Positions 10,715 to 25,146 of a stretch of 64,000 nucleotides of DNA are shown piece by piece. Made by a program: the position numbers and the translations under genes. The notes beneath the pieces were generated by a model. It was not told the origin of the DNA. It saw only the letters and a program-made list of their open reading frames with translations, and searched no databases. The DNA comes from Usnea hakonensis (Eukaryota; Ascomycota; Lecanoromycetes; Lecanorales; Parmeliaceae). The stretch covers positions 18,652-82,651 of the forward strand of contig BLJB01000348.1 in the NCBI GenBank assembly GCA_013423325.1. The letters are read 5' to 3'. Positions within the stretch are counted from its first letter, which is position 1. Each line of letters begins with the position of its first letter.

Positions 10715-13012
10715 TCAGATGGCATAATTTTCCGTATGCATAAACACTTCTTCCCTGTCACTGCTCCAAACACCCCTCTGCATGCCTGCCACTACCCTCT
10801 GCACGTCCACTCTCATGCTCGGTGGTCCGCATACGAACACACATGTTCTCTTGCCAAATTCCTTTTCAAATCCTTTGAGCATAAAAGGGATGTCCGGACG
10901 TCCGTATTCGGTGCTCCAGGATGATTTCTTGGGATTGAAAGCTGGCATAAAGGCGAAGCGCATGAGGTTCTTTTGCAGCATGGTAGGTGTAGACGGGAAG
11001 CCAAAGTCGAAATTCTTCTTGTCTTCGGGGGGTGCTAGATTTTGGGTCGGTATGGTGAGGGAAGGTTTATCGCGAGTGTGCGCCTTCTTGGGCGGGGGAA
11101 GGAAGGTGGGGTGCGGGAGGGCGGAGATGGCATCTTCATTCTCATCACGGAGTTCTCTCATCTTCTCAGGATCGCCGGCTGCGGCGTCTTGAATCAGAGC
11201 ACTATTGCGCTTCGAGGCGATGCCTTGAAAGGTGCTGTCGATTTGTTTGTGGAGGAGATCATGGAGGGGTCGTGAGGGCGAGGGTGGAATCTGCTGCTGG
11301 CCAGGCAGCATGCGCTTGGCGGCAGTGATGAAGAATTGGCAGTGAACAGTCTCTGGTGGAGCAAACTCTCGGCAGATGCGAATCTCCTCTTTGAACCATT
11401 CCATTGTTTCCGGACGCTTGAGTGCCCAGACGAGATGGACTCGTTTGGTCACGGCTTTACCGTCGCGCATTTTTTTGATGAGATTGAGTAGTTGGGAGAC
11501 AATCGCTGTAATACCACTACCACCGGCGAACAAGATGACAGTGTCAAAGGAAGCCAAGTCTCTTCGCATGCCACCGTAAGGTCCGTCGATGAAAGCTTGA
11601 TAGACATGCTCAGGCCCTTTGTCGACAGCGGACTGAAGCACCTTCCTGGTGAAGCCGCCGAACGGACGAAATACCAGTGTCATATCTCGGTACTGTCCGT
11701 CCCCATATTCTGACCTGAAGTCGCTGCTGCACAGCGAGGCAATGGTGAAAGGGTGGTTCTCGAAGATTGAAATACCAGGCATTCTCAGATAGACGTACTG
11801 GCCGGGAGTCCACTTGACCTGTGTCGGAATAGTAACCTTGACGGCATTTTCCGGGAGTATTGTCACTGCTGCAGATTCGCCAATGAGCAAGGACGACTGT
11901 CGCCACGGTTTCGTCCAATTGAGATAGAAGAGCCGAACACAATATGACGCAAGCCAAATCGCAGTAGTTGCCCACAGATAGTTCCACGAAGTTAGATAGT
12001 TGTGACAATGCCAGAAGAGCATTCCAAGGTAGACAATGGAGATCGGAACATGCAAAACAACAAAGAGCTCGTACATCTTGTGCCGCAGGATCGGCAGCGA
12101 ATGTACGCAGAGCACGATCAAAGGCACCAGGGCAGCGATCCCTGTACTGTAAGGATAGAAGGTTCCTTGAAAGTATCTCTTGAACGTATTCAAGCCCCCC
12201 TCGTCCCAAATTGGAGTTATATAGAATGGTATGGTGTGTATCAAGCTCAGGAACAGGCAGATGTATGCTGCCCATCTGTGCAGGACGTTCAGTCGCTCAT
12301 GACCAATTCCGGTGATCATGGTGATGAAGTTGGCTTTGGTACTGAGCGCGACTATCCATGGCATCATCGCCACTGCGAGCATCCCGGCACGGATGGCTAA
12401 TGGTGGAGATCCAAAGCCAATACTGGCGTAGTACAGCGGTTGCGGTACAAAGCAGTACAGTGTGACGAAGACCAGCGCTGCCAGTACGATGAACATCGTG
12501 CCTGGGCTGGGGAACTGGAATTCTCGTTTCTTGTACCGTAACACTGGGATTGGTCGATAGAAAATAAATCGAACAAGCGCAAGCGCATTGTTGAAGGGTC
12601 CAAAAGAGAAATCCGGCAGCTCTTCTTGGGGCTCCTGCTGTGGTAGCTCACCGACCCCTGGGAAGAATTTCCGCGACGAGCAATTGGTAGGCAAACTGGC
12701 CATCTCGTAGTCTGTATCTGGCGAAGATGTTTTGGATGATTTTATTATTGCCTCCTCTTTATGCGTTGCCCTTCTGATCTTGTCTGTCCAGTAATGATAC
12801 CAATGTACCGCACACGTAAGGACAAGCAGTATAATCGAAAAATATACCCATCCAAGCGCATATTTCCCCGACTTTGACCACGGATCTTCTTGACTCGCTG
12901 CAACCAGCCCCGGTGGGCTGCTGCTTGTAATCTTGATGCTAATTCGTTTCGCCAAATCTTGAAGAGGCATTGTCGGTGTGCCCTGGGGGATGAGGGTCCG
13001 CAAGGAGGGCAT
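10715..13012 (-). CDS. Ferric/cupric-chelate reductase, FRE family (765 aa)
   Basis: Plasma-membrane flavocytochrome that moves electrons from NADPH through FAD and two hemes to extracellular ferric or cupric chelates. The gene is a single exon. A first membrane span lies near residues 52-70. The ferric-reductase transmembrane block spans about residues 170-360, with heme-ligand histidines in HERLNVLHRWAAY and in HVPISIVYL/FWHCHN. The FAD motif HPFTIASL is at about residue 419 and the NADPH-binding loop FAGGSGITAIV at about residue 495. The C-terminus has CGPPSMRVDV and an HTENYAI tail, standard for the family. A low-complexity insert of about 110 residues interrupts the NAD-binding domain (about 590-700), as in several fungal FREs. 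There is no metal-regulatory site I can point to. Confidence 0.93.
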   Translation of the reverse strand: MPSLRTLIPQGTPTMPLQDLAKRISIKITSSSPPGLVAASQEDPWSKSGKYALGWVYFSIILLVLTCAVHWYHYWTDKIRRATHKEEAIIKSSKTSSPDTDYEMASLPTNCSSRKFFPGVGELPQQEPQEELPDFSFGPFNNALALVRFIFYRPIPVLRYKKREFQFPSPGTMFIVLAALVFVTLYCFVPQPLYYASIGFGSPPLAIRAGMLAVAMMPWIVALSTKANFITMITGIGHERLNVLHRWAAYICLFLSLIHTIPFYITPIWDEGGLNTFKRYFQGTFYPYSTGIAALVPLIVLCVHSLPILRHKMYELFVVLHVPISIVYLGMLFWHCHNYLTSWNYLWATTAIWLASYCVRLFYLNWTKPWRQSSLLIGESAAVTILPENAVKVTIPTQVKWTPGQYVYLRMPGISIFENHPFTIASLCSSDFRSEYGDGQYRDMTLVFRPFGGFTRKVLQSAVDKGPEHVYQAFIDGPYGGMRRDLASFDTVILFAGGSGITAIVSQLLNLIKKMRDGKAVTKRVHLVWALKRPETMEWFKEEIRICREFAPPETVHCQFFITAAKRMLPGQQQIPPSPSRPLHDLLHKQIDSTFQGIASKRNSALIQDAAAGDPEKMRELRDENEDAISALPHPTFLPPPKKAHTRDKPSLTIPTQNLAPPEDKKNFDFGFPSTPTMLQKNLMRFAFMPAFNPKKSSWSTEYGRPDIPFMLKGFEKEFGKRTCVFVCGPPSMRVDVQRVVAGMQRGVWSSDREEVFMHTENYAI

Positions 13013-16000
13013 GGTGACTGACGACTGATGTAGAGGCGTTTCGGCTTCAGAAAAAATGGAGTGGACAGTTTGTCCGCAACCTGCGAAGTGCTCTCATTCG
13101 AGTCTGCGCCGAGTATCGAGGTAGGCTGGATGCGCAAATAGGGCCGGCAGGGGGAGCGTCGTGTTTCAGGCGTGGGCGAATGGTCGTCTGTATAGCGCAG
13201 GGGCAGATGTCTCTGCGCCGCTTGCCTTGCTGCTCGATGTCCTTGTATGATAGGGTATCTTCTTGATTAGAGTGCTGAAAGGCTACGGAACACCACGCTA
13301 TGCTGATTGACGAAAGAGTGAATGAGATCTAATTGGTGAAGGATACCAGCTCCTCGATGCAAGCACTATAACGATTGAGATGCGAAAGACGGTTGTAGAT
13401 TGTCGACCCTCCAAACCGATAGGAATGATGAAAACGTGAGAAATCTATCTTTGGGACCGAGGTGGGTATATGTGCCTTGCATAGTGGAAGAGAAGAGGGG
13501 TCTGAGGGTGCAAAAGGGTTCGCAGAGAGCAAGCGCGGGATTTGGCTTCTTGCATGGCACCGTGGGATTGGGATTGGCGCTTAGAACGATGTGATTTGCA
13601 TCATTGCGGCGGAGAAGGGGACGTTTGCACTAATGGAAAGCTTTTCCCGTATGCAGCCAGCGCACGGTCAACATTTCTGGAGCCAACACGTTGCCGTCGA
13701 GTCTCCCACCACTTGGCGTATTTGGAAGGCATGGGGGGGATGAGGTGCTTCGAAGGACGAAGATTGCAAGGATAGTACTATTGTACGTATCATTGGGCGA
13801 GATGGGGTGTTAGTGGGTGATGGAATGGCTAGGTAGTCTGGCTGATTTTTTCGAGGATGATGTCGAATCAAGGAAGCGGACACCAGGGCGGAAACGGTAT
13901 TTCCGTGGCTCGAATTCGATAGCTTTGCAGCAAGAGACATTTGATTGGCTGTAACATATCATCGTCCCCTGTAATTGTGATGGAGCTTGCATGATGGCGG
14001 GGAAAAGCGAGCGAATTGGACAAGTGTTTCAAGAACGAATCACATGTGTGAAGAGCCTTTCTACGCGCTGGCTTCATTTTAGCTCCGGCGGTTGCATATG
14101 AGCTAGTATCTCTTTGGGAAGGTCACCACCCTCACCCTTGAAAATCATAATTCTCTCTCATGAAGTCATAATTCATAAAGCTATCACTGCGAGCACATCT
14201 TAGCGAAAGCGACAAATGTGATAAAGTGATGACTGCTAACTGTTGGATGCCAATCGCGAATATCTACGACCATTCAAGACGACTTGGATTCATGATGAAG
14301 CATTTCTGTCGCTATCCGCAGCCGCATCGGTTTTCAAACACGGAAGCAATGCGCCCTACCGAAGACTTGGCCGCAGCTTGCAGCTCACCCAACCTGGAAC
14401 TTTTCATGGAAACACAGATACCTACGTACGCATTTTTCTCGAATGCGAAAAGCTGAAATCTAGTATTTCCTCTGCCATGTCACTTCGCAAATCAGTGAAT
14501 GGTGATGCTGATTTCAAAACCCGATGACTGACACCATAATGTACTGCCACTCATGAAGTTTGCGATTGCCCCAGGCGTCTAAGGACTGAGGTAAGATAGA
14601 TGGTAGGTGGTAGGTAGGTAAAGTCACGTAAAGATACTGCCTGTTAGCGCATTGCGGAGAAGACGGAACATTTTCTTTTACTTCTTGAACCCCGGCTCTC
14701 CACACCCAGATCTGGTCAAAATCCAATCACATTGCGCATCATTGCATTGCAGGACTAGAATCTTGTTCCAAAAATGGAGCTGACTCGGTCAAAAAGACAG
14801 CAAAAGGTATGAGGCATTTTTCAAAGATGCATATCGGCTTTGTCTTCAGCCGCGCTATTCTTGGGCAATGTTGCAGATGGAACATGCAAAGACATACACT
14901 TCGCACTCGTATTCCCTTCAGCAAGAATTATTAGCCTTTGAACTTATGCCGCTCTAGATCCTTATCTCTGTCTCCATTCTCCGGATTTGGATGTACTCGA
15001 CAAGTACAATTGCACCTCTGTCCTTTTGCTACGTGCAAAAAGTATGACCCACGAATGTTATACTGCCTCTCCCCAATAACATTCTCTACATCTTCGCTCC
15101 TACATCCTTCCATTACATTCGCTTTTGATCCGACTTGCTTCTGCCATCACAGGCATAGCACAATTATTTTTCTCTGTTGTCGATGATGCGGCTATACACC
15201 GAAGGTCGATGTCTGGAATCTTCTCCCGTGCTACTGCATTGTTTGCCTATCTGACTACAACGTGTCTTTTGAATTCCATCCATGGCCTTCCGAGCACACC
15301 GCATCCTGCTTCCGTAGGTATCTGGTGCCAAGAGACTAGCAATATCTCCCATTATCCCACGCACTATCTTTGTGATCTTCTAGTACACATTCATCCGAGT
15401 CTGCAAGTCTGTCCTACGTGTCCTAGAGCTTTCTCTTGGTCCCACAACTTTGTGGAATGACCAAGGTTCTTGCGGGGGTTGCCTGATAAAATAATGGGCC
15501 TGATGCTCCAATACCCCTCTGGTGATATAGCCACCAGGTCTGGACTTGAATGTCGGTGGGCCAAAAATTGGGGTGCCAAGGAGGGCCATGATCCAGCATT
15601 TAACTCTCAGCCAAGATCGTTTCTTGACCTTGTTACTACGTATGATGGTGGTCGTGATCTAATCTTATCAGATTCTATCTCGTATCTAAGGGACGTGGGA
15701 CAAAGAGCCGCCATTTTGAGCATATCGATATCGACACCTGGGGCCGTGGGGCCTCATCCAATGCCAAGGCGAAGAAGATCCTGTACGAGTACGACATTTA
15801 GAATGCGTCAGTCCTGAATAGTCATCCGTAAGAAATTGGTTCAAGACAGGGACAGGCATGGTTACATGATTACATCAAGGGAGTCATAAGGCTGAACAGT
15901 TTCGTGGTACTGCCAAGCCACGATCATCATCGCCTCTATGATTTCTGCAAGATCTAGGTCATCCAACTGTCATCCAACTGATCTAGAAGCTCGATGCAGC

Positions 16001-16300
16001 TTGTCGAGAGCTAACATGTTTGGATTCTCGTGGTCAGCTGCTAAGTCATCAGTCCCTAGGTATTTCCTTTCTCGACTCAACAAGCATGTCTTTAATTGAC
16101 TATTTTGATCACTATGGAGGTTCGCAACTAAGATCCTTCGGACCTCTTCGGGACCATCTTACTATATGAATATCAATTCTAATCAAATCCTTTGTTTTTC
16201 CCTGCTATAAAGGAGAAGAATCACCGCGTCCAGCTCAATCGTTTCATTGCTACCACTATCCTTACGCCGCATCATTTCTCGATTATAACGTCTATACAGC
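13013..16300. other. Long intergenic region with no supportable gene
   Basis: Short ORFs only. One at 15209-15460 starts with a leader-like sequence (MSGIFSRATALF) but is only 84 codons with no corroborating feature. There is a small run of GGTA/GGTAGGTA at about 14602-14620. The left part is the ferric reductase promoter and the right end the GMC promoter. Confidence 0.45.
16206..16211 (+). promoter_or_regulatory. Probable TATA box of the GMC gene
   Basis: TATAAA lies 95 bp before the chosen ATG at 16301, in a pyrimidine-rich leader context usual for fungal promoters. Confidence 0.4.
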
Positions 16301-18724
<2,424 letters not shown>

Positions 18725-20138
18725 GTGGATGATGGTGATGAGGTGGTTTCTGATGAGTGGGATATGTGGTTTATGCGATGGATGGTTGTGTCGTAATTGT
18801 CTTGAGTAGGCTAATAGAAGAAGTTCAAGACGGAGTATAATCTAAAACGTCCAATAAGACACACGGCATGAAGAAAAGAATGCTAATCCCATTTCCCCCT
18901 TTCAAACCCCGCTCCCCTCCTCTAATACCCCCATCCCGCGTCCCATCCTCCAGCCCCATCATCCACACCCGCACCCACACCTTCCTTCCCCCGCCCTACC
19001 CATTCCCTCGGCAAAATATCCCCATCTCTTCACTCCCCTCCGGAAAACGGGCTAGTTTGATGCTGTCTTGGGGCACTGGGTGGGTGGGTGGGTCAGGGTA
19101 GGTAGGTAGGGAGGTAGGTAGGTAAGTGGGTAATTCTTTTATCTAAGGTGACGTTTTTGAGGTGATGGGAGGTATTATGGGGGGGGATTGATGCGTAGGT
19201 GGGGGGACTGGGGGGTGGGGGGTTGGGGTGAGGGGGGAGGGGGGATTGGGAAGGGGGAAGTGGGTTTGAAGGGGGGGATGGGAGGGGGGTTGGTGGTGAT
19301 GGATGGAGGATGGGTTGGAGGGAGGGAGGGGGGAGAGGGGGAGAGAGGGTGGGGTTTGGAAAGGAGGTGGAAGAGGGGGGGAGGGGGAGAGGGGGAGAGG
19401 GAGGGGAATTATGGTAAATTTCTTGGCGCGAGAGAGCAAGGTCACTTTTGCCTGTTCATAGAGAGAGGGTGCCGGATAGAAGGGTCGTCCTCGGAGCCCC
19501 ATTGGATTAGCCCATGTTGGAATCTGTGTGCCACCCCTGTGCGTGCGGTCTTCTGAGGCGCAATGTCAACACACTGTTCGAGATCTTGGCGCATATGTTT
19601 CTCTGAGATGGGGTCAAGATCGCTTGCGGCAAGCATTGAGTCATGGGTCTTGGTGAGTGAAGCTTGCAAGGGTGCAGAAATATCCCCTCCTGGCAGTGTT
19701 CAGACGGTAGCATAGCCCACGAAGGTCAACGCGGCAGCTCTTGATTACTAACATGGTGTGCTAACTGCCTCTTCCATTACCGGTTGGGACGCTTGACCGG
19801 TCATCTCCCATCTGCTCATTGTCCGTTCGTGGACCATTTCCGGAAATCAATCATGTTGTAAAGAGCTCGACTGGGGTAGACAGAGGGACAGGAGGGTTCG
19901 GAATTGTAAGAATTTTGCAGGTCAGTAAGAGGAATGAGTGCCTCCTTCGATATCGTGCAACAGTATTTTTGTCGCTGTGCCGTTTGTCGACATCCTTGAC
20001 TGGCCACCTGTTACTGACCAAACGGAACCACTTCCTTTGTACCTATCAAATAGGCAACTCAACACCAGGTGCTGCTTTGCCTCTCGCGAGTAGATCGGTA
20101 GCACCATGCGTGCATTGTCCTTTTCCTCCCAGAGATCT
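18725..20138. other. Intergenic with strong G-rich purine tract
   Basis: Contains GGTA-type short repeats at 19079-19125 and a G-rich, almost all-purine plus strand at about 19175-19420. Long ORFs through it are compositional artefacts. It is the 3' flank of both the GMC and cyclophilin genes, which converge here. Confidence 0.55.
19175..19420 (+). repeat. G-rich polypurine tract, G-quadruplex prone
   Basis: About 245 bp in which the plus strand is dominated by runs of 3-7 G separated by A or T (GGGGGGATTG, GAGGGGGGAG and similar). Several four-run clusters with short loops meet the usual G-quadruplex pattern. Confidence 0.7.
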
Positions 20139-20763
20139 CTAAACACCGTCCTCACCCTCTTCAGCAACCCTAGCTCTAATAATCTTCACCTCATCCACCG
20201 GCCTATCTTCCGCCCCCGTCTTCACAAGCCCCATTCTCTGCACAACCCGGAGCCCACTCTTCACCCTCCCAAAAATAGTATGCTTCCCATCCAGCCACGG
20301 CGTTGGCGCCAACGTGATGAAGAATTGACTCCCATTCGTGTTCTTCCCGCTGTTCGCCATGCTCAAGATCCCAGCACCTGTATGCTTCAGTGCCGGATCG
20401 ATCTCATCGTCGAACTTTTCGCCGTAAATGGACGCGCCACCGCGCCCAGTGCCGGTGGGATCGCCGGTCTGCAGCATGAAGTTTGGAATTACGCGGTGGA
20501 AGATGACGGCGTTGTAGTAACCGCGTTGGGCGAGGGTGGAGAAGTTGGTGCAGGTCTGAGACGGGGATTGTCAGTGGGATGGACGGCCGGGGGAAGAGAC
20601 ATGGGGATCAAGGGTCGATGGCAAGAAGTTTGCGTACTCTGGGGGCATGGTTTGTGTAGAGTTCGAGGGTTATGGAGCCCTTGGAGGGGGTGAGTAAGGC
20701 TTGCAATTAGAAGCGAGGAGCTGGGCGAACCATGGTGGTGTCGAGAACGACGTTAGTGGCCAT
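20139..20763 (-). CDS. Cyclophilin-type peptidyl-prolyl isomerase, PPIL1-like (163 aa)
   Basis: Catalyses cis-trans isomerisation of X-Pro bonds. PPIL1-type members associate with the spliceosome. Three exons (20763-20731, 20679-20638, 20555-20139) join in phase 0. The N-terminus [19 protein letters not shown] followed by NHAPRTC is the short PPIL1/CYP1 form with no extra domains. Active-site segments are present: [19 protein letters not shown] (catalytic Arg in FHR), [20 protein letters not shown] and FGRV. The Trp of the cyclosporin-binding loop (PWLDGKHT) is retained. The usual MIQGGD is MLQTGD here, a mild change. Total length matches the family norm of about 161-165. The gene diverges from the Zn2Cys6 gene across 527 bp. 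Confidence 0.93.
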
Positions 20764-21290
20764 TGCGGTACAAACGGTCCCCCCCTTCTAGAGTCTGTAG
20801 TCGTACTTGTCCATCTGCTACCTAGAGGGAGATCAGCCAGTCGACAATGGACATGCTTCATAGGAGATGCTCGGGAGTTCTTGATTCAGCCCTACGAATT
20901 CTAGATGACGCCAAGACATGATGACGCCAAGCCAATCGAAATCTGCCCGTGTCAGCGCCCTTGCTCGCATCACACTTGGATTGGATCAAAAAATGATTAG
21001 AACCCTGCATTACCCTGCATTGTGCTTTGGCCTCTCTATGAGCAGGATAAAACGCTATGTTTGTCATATGCATAGAGCTGACTCTGCCGAGAGGATTCAC
21101 AGATATAATATTCTCTCGCTTATATGTTACCCTTTGGGAAGCTAATGGCAAAAGCAGTGGGTATGAAATATCGCGTGCCTGCTGTCTGTAGCATTCGGTC
21201 AAATCATGAAACCCATCTTAACGAAATATTAATTCCAGCAGGAAGTCACCTTGGGTACTCCCCTAGACAATCTTGGGCTTGTCCTTCGAT
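20764..21290. promoter_or_regulatory. Divergent intergenic region (cyclophilin / Zn2Cys6 factor)
   Basis: This 527-bp spacer must hold both promoters. I see no clear TATA box or binding-site repeat in it. Confidence 0.4.
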
Positions 21291-23063
21291 ATGGTGTACT
21301 GCGGAAGGCCCAGTAAAGGCTGCGCTCCTTGTAGGGCCAAAAGAACGAAGGTGCGTGCAATCTCAAGGGCGTCGCTTATCCAAAAGAGGATGAAAGTCTA
21401 GCCCAAAGTCAGGTTTCTTCACTAGAATACTGGATGCCTAACCAGCTCAGTGTGACCAAGCTCAGCCGCACTGTGGCCAGTGTCGAAGGGCCCATAGAGA
21501 ATGCCCTGGATACAGAGATGAGCAGGATGCGGTCTTTCGCAATGAAACCAGCAAAGTCGTGATTAGGGCTCAGGCCAGCACAAGAAGGGGGAACAGCAAA
21601 CCTCCAATTATCAGAGATGACACCCCAGATGGCAAGTTTGAGAAGCCTGCAGCAGATCATTTTACGGCATGTCTGCAAGTGGTAGCACGCAAAACAACTC
21701 CTCTTCGAGGTCTTTCCGTGCCTCTAGAAGATCAAGCCACCTACTATTTCTTCTATAACTTCGTCTCTCAGGATCCTGCCTCTCTACAAACATATTCTCA
21801 CGTAATGCCTACTGTCTATCGACAGAGTTCCTCGTTCAACGCTCTACCCAATATCATCGAAGCCATAGGCTTGGCGGGCGTCTCAAATGTAAAACAAGCG
21901 CCGCAACTTATGGCCGCAGCAGGTGTAAAGTATGCTAGAGCGTTGCGTGCAATTACTGCTTCCATCCAAGACCCGAAAGAAGCAAGCACAGACCAGACAT
22001 TGATGACCGTCATGCTGCTAGGTTTGTTCGAAGTATCATACACCCTTAAGATGGTTCTTAGATTCGGTTTCTGATCATGGCGCAGACCGTCACATGTTCC
22101 AGTCCAGAGTCTATGAGATCTTGGACAAATCATCTTAATGGAGCTATTGCAATAGCGCGTCTACGTGGAACCAATCAGTTGCATACAAAACTTGGACGCG
22201 GAATCTTCAATGTCCTAGTCATCCAAATCGTAGGTCATTGAGCTCTATTGAACAGATCATTTTGATTTTATAATCTGACTGCTACGATCTAGGTCATTGA
22301 CTGCCTCCAAAGGCGTCTGATGATACCTCCTGACATCATCAAATGGGCAGGGATTGAGCATGAAGATGAGACCAATGAGACGCGAATCGCGCAGCAGCTC
22401 ATTGTGATAATTGGGCGCCTCTGCACTTTGCGAGCTACTTATGGAGACAAGAACAACAACGACATAAGAGTCGTCGCATTGGCGAACTTGATAGACTCTG
22501 ATCTGGAAGACTGGGAGAATAGCCTTCCCCCAACCTATTTCTACTCAATCGTAGAGAGTGCTAATAGCGAGTATGTCTTCTCAAGCACGTACCACGTTTA
22601 TAAGAGTATGTGGATCGTTTCGATCCGGAATTTCTGTCGTTGTGCTCGTATCCTTACCCAACAGGTAATCACGCGTTGGCTTAGTCGCAATTCCATACCT
22701 GATCCTTCAATTAATGAGTCACAACGTCGCCACTCCAAAGTCCTACTTACGAATCTCGCTTACGACATATGTGCTAGTGCCCCTTTCATCTTGGGAGCAT
22801 CAAAATCTTCCGTCTACTCATCACGGCCCCCAAGAGCAGGAGCAGGAGCACCTTTGCTATGGGTTCTCTACCTCGTTGCAACGATGGACCAAGAGCTTCC
22901 CGGCGTGCGTACTTGGGTCATCACGCGCCTTGCGCTAATTGGACGGATGATGGGCATCAAACAGGCCGAATCTTTGGCCAATGTCTTGAAAACCAAAAGA
23001 GAGATCACGGCATGGGATAAATTCGAGACAGCACGCACAGACGAGGTGGTCAATGACTGGTGA
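21291..23063 (+). CDS. Zn2Cys6 fungal-specific transcription factor (518 aa)
   Basis: Exons 21291-21350, 21451-22032, 22086-22229 and 22293-23063 give 1557 nt in frame. The binuclear zinc cluster is split by intron 1 at a position that restores perfect spacing: CAPCRAKRTK joins CDQAQPHCGQCRRAHREC, giving C-x2-C-x6-C-x6-C-x2-C-x6-C at residues 11-38. The start MVYCGRPSKGC places the cluster at the extreme N-terminus, as in the many factors with a fungal_trans_2 (PF11951-like) body. That body is visible as SWTNHLNGAIAIARLRG and the helical C-terminal half. Predicted nuclear DNA-binding regulator of unknown targets. The nearest upstream metabolic gene is the GMC oxidoreductase, but the cyclophilin lies between, so a link is speculative. 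Confidence 0.92.
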
Positions 23064-25146
23064 TACTGCAAAAACGATACAACACTGCTAGATTCCTCAG
23101 TCGGATGTGAGTGCGAGGACCGAACCCAGATCCACGCTCCTTGCATCTATGATTGTTTTGCAAAATCTATCGCTTCCATGATACAGATCCCAGGAGATGC
23201 AGCTCAAGCAATACCATGGACCAAGAGCGGTGAAGCTTGCTTTGCAATATAACGCGCTGGGTCTTTTCCTACGATTTTCAAATTGTGGACCTCGATTTCA
23301 GTATCACCTATTCTTGAATTCTTACTCTTGGGCACCAGAAGACCGGCCAAAGAATACGCAATGACAATTAGGATCTCCTCAAATGAATGCGCGTACAGAA
23401 TATCTCCGCGGCTTAGGGAGAATGTCGAAATTGTTGAGAAGTACGCTAGGAGACTGAAGAGCATACGAACACCACGGTGTGGCAATGCCACTTTTGACGC
23501 CAAAAGAATCATCATTGTGCCAAATCGAAGGCTGCCAATTTCCCTGGTGCTCTTGGCAGTGAGGAGAAACAGACAAATGTAGAAGCAATTTTTTCCTCTG
23601 TGGACAGAAAGTACTGTCAATTCATGGCGGTCATTTCTAACTTACAATATCTGTCGAATGGAGTTTGAAGACGCTTATGCAGCAGCAACCCATTGGGCTT
23701 GACGGTACAAGCCACCGAATTATGGTGGTTGCCACTGCTGCTGCTACTAGCATGCTTCACATCTTCAAGACTTTTGGTAGACGTTGTTAATGCAAGCCTC
23801 ACATAAGAAACATAGAACCTTGATGGCGAAGTTGGGAGGATTCTTAGTATGAGTGTACTCTGGTATGAATAAGTCTACAACAGTGAATATTTGAAGCGTG
23901 GTAGATTTTCTACCTAGTTGCGGCCATTAGCATCAGCTGGCTACTTTGAACAAAGGAATTCGGTGAGATTTAGCAATACAATACGCTATCAATGGAAGAC
24001 ATGGGACAGCTCGGCCCTCGGGAAGCCTGCCAGAAATTTGGGGACTTGGGGGGGCACTAGATGTTGGGGTCCGAGGGATTAGGTTTCGATATGTGATACG
24101 TATCACACAGCACACTGCTAAGGTATATATATGAAGAACACAAAATACTCTGGGTCCTCAGAACCTGGATTTTAACGCATTACTTCGTACTCTACGTGGC
24201 TAAAGGGTTTGTCGGTTGTCCTCGCTTATGACGAGAATGTGCTGACAAAGACACTCACCGGAGGTCCTGACACCTGCTCGCCCCCACGAAGCTAGGATCG
24301 CAGAACGCCAAGCCTCGTGTCAGTGTCGAGCTGTCACTGACTGCCAGATGTTGATGCATTTAGCGCAAGATTAAGGTTAGTAGTGTCATCGTTCGGTAGA
24401 GTTTTTGGTGTTGTCTCCAAGCTTGGCGGATTCGCTGCTCGCCTGTCTTGAACTGTTAGGGCTCAAGCGTGACGGACTAGGAGGTTAAGGCTTACTGTAC
24501 TCTGCCCCCCATCTTCCAAAGGACGAGGCCCGTCGAATGTTTAAATGTTCATCAGCATGTTATATATACCATGTCCGAGCATGGCCAACCTTAGCAAGTG
24601 CCCGCCCATTATTATTATACGGTTATACCTACTTACTTCTACCCAAAATATCCCGCTTTACATCTCGATCGGGATATTGAACATGCGCTACTGCACTGGC
24701 TGCATATACTTTCTGTAGCTGATTTGCTCCAATATTCATTTTTACATCATTAAACTTTTCCTTGTCGTTTATTATCCCACCGTTGACCATGAAATTAGGT
24801 AGACCGAGAGACTCCAGAGACCTGAGCCAGCAGAGCGCTGATGCCATGATCGAGACGTTGAGTAATACGAACAGTGGGGCTACGCCTACCTAATGCTTCT
24901 TGCCCCTACAGCATCTTGACCAAAATAGCAAAATCCAACATCTGATGATGCTCACTTCGGCTTTTCAGCTTCTTTCGCTAGCTGCCACAAAATGGTGTTC
25001 CCCGCGTCACTAAGCTCCCGAAAGCGAATATAAAAGGTCGTGTTGCTGCCGCCTTCCTGTCCAATCTTTCTCCTCCAAGACCATCACTGATCTAGAGCTG
25101 AAAGCAAATCTACCACTACAAAGACCTCATCAGTCACATCAACAGG
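23064..25146. other. Intergenic, no supportable gene
   Basis: A 138-codon minus-strand ORF at 23204-23620 has hydrophobic segments but no acceptable start. Its apparent upstream exon (23802-23650) does not join in phase. The rest is AT-moderate spacer. Confidence 0.4.
25028..25034 (+). promoter_or_regulatory. Probable TATA box of the cysteine-module gene
   Basis: TATAAAA lies 113 bp before the ATG at 25147, followed by a C/T- and CAA-rich leader. This is a classic strong fungal promoter layout. Confidence 0.5.

Noticed and set aside
15209..15460. Possible small secreted protein (84 aa, leader-like start)
   Set aside because: No cysteine pattern, no homology recognised and no promoter signal. 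A chance ORF of this size is expected.
19143..19556. ORFs on both strands through the G-rich tract
   Set aside because: They consist of Gly/Gly-Arg or Pro/Ser strings caused by composition.
23204..23802. Possible two-exon membrane protein on the minus strand
   Set aside because: The downstream ORF has hydrophobic stretches, but splicing from the 23802 start by the GTAAGT donor leads to an immediate stop, and there is no other start in frame.
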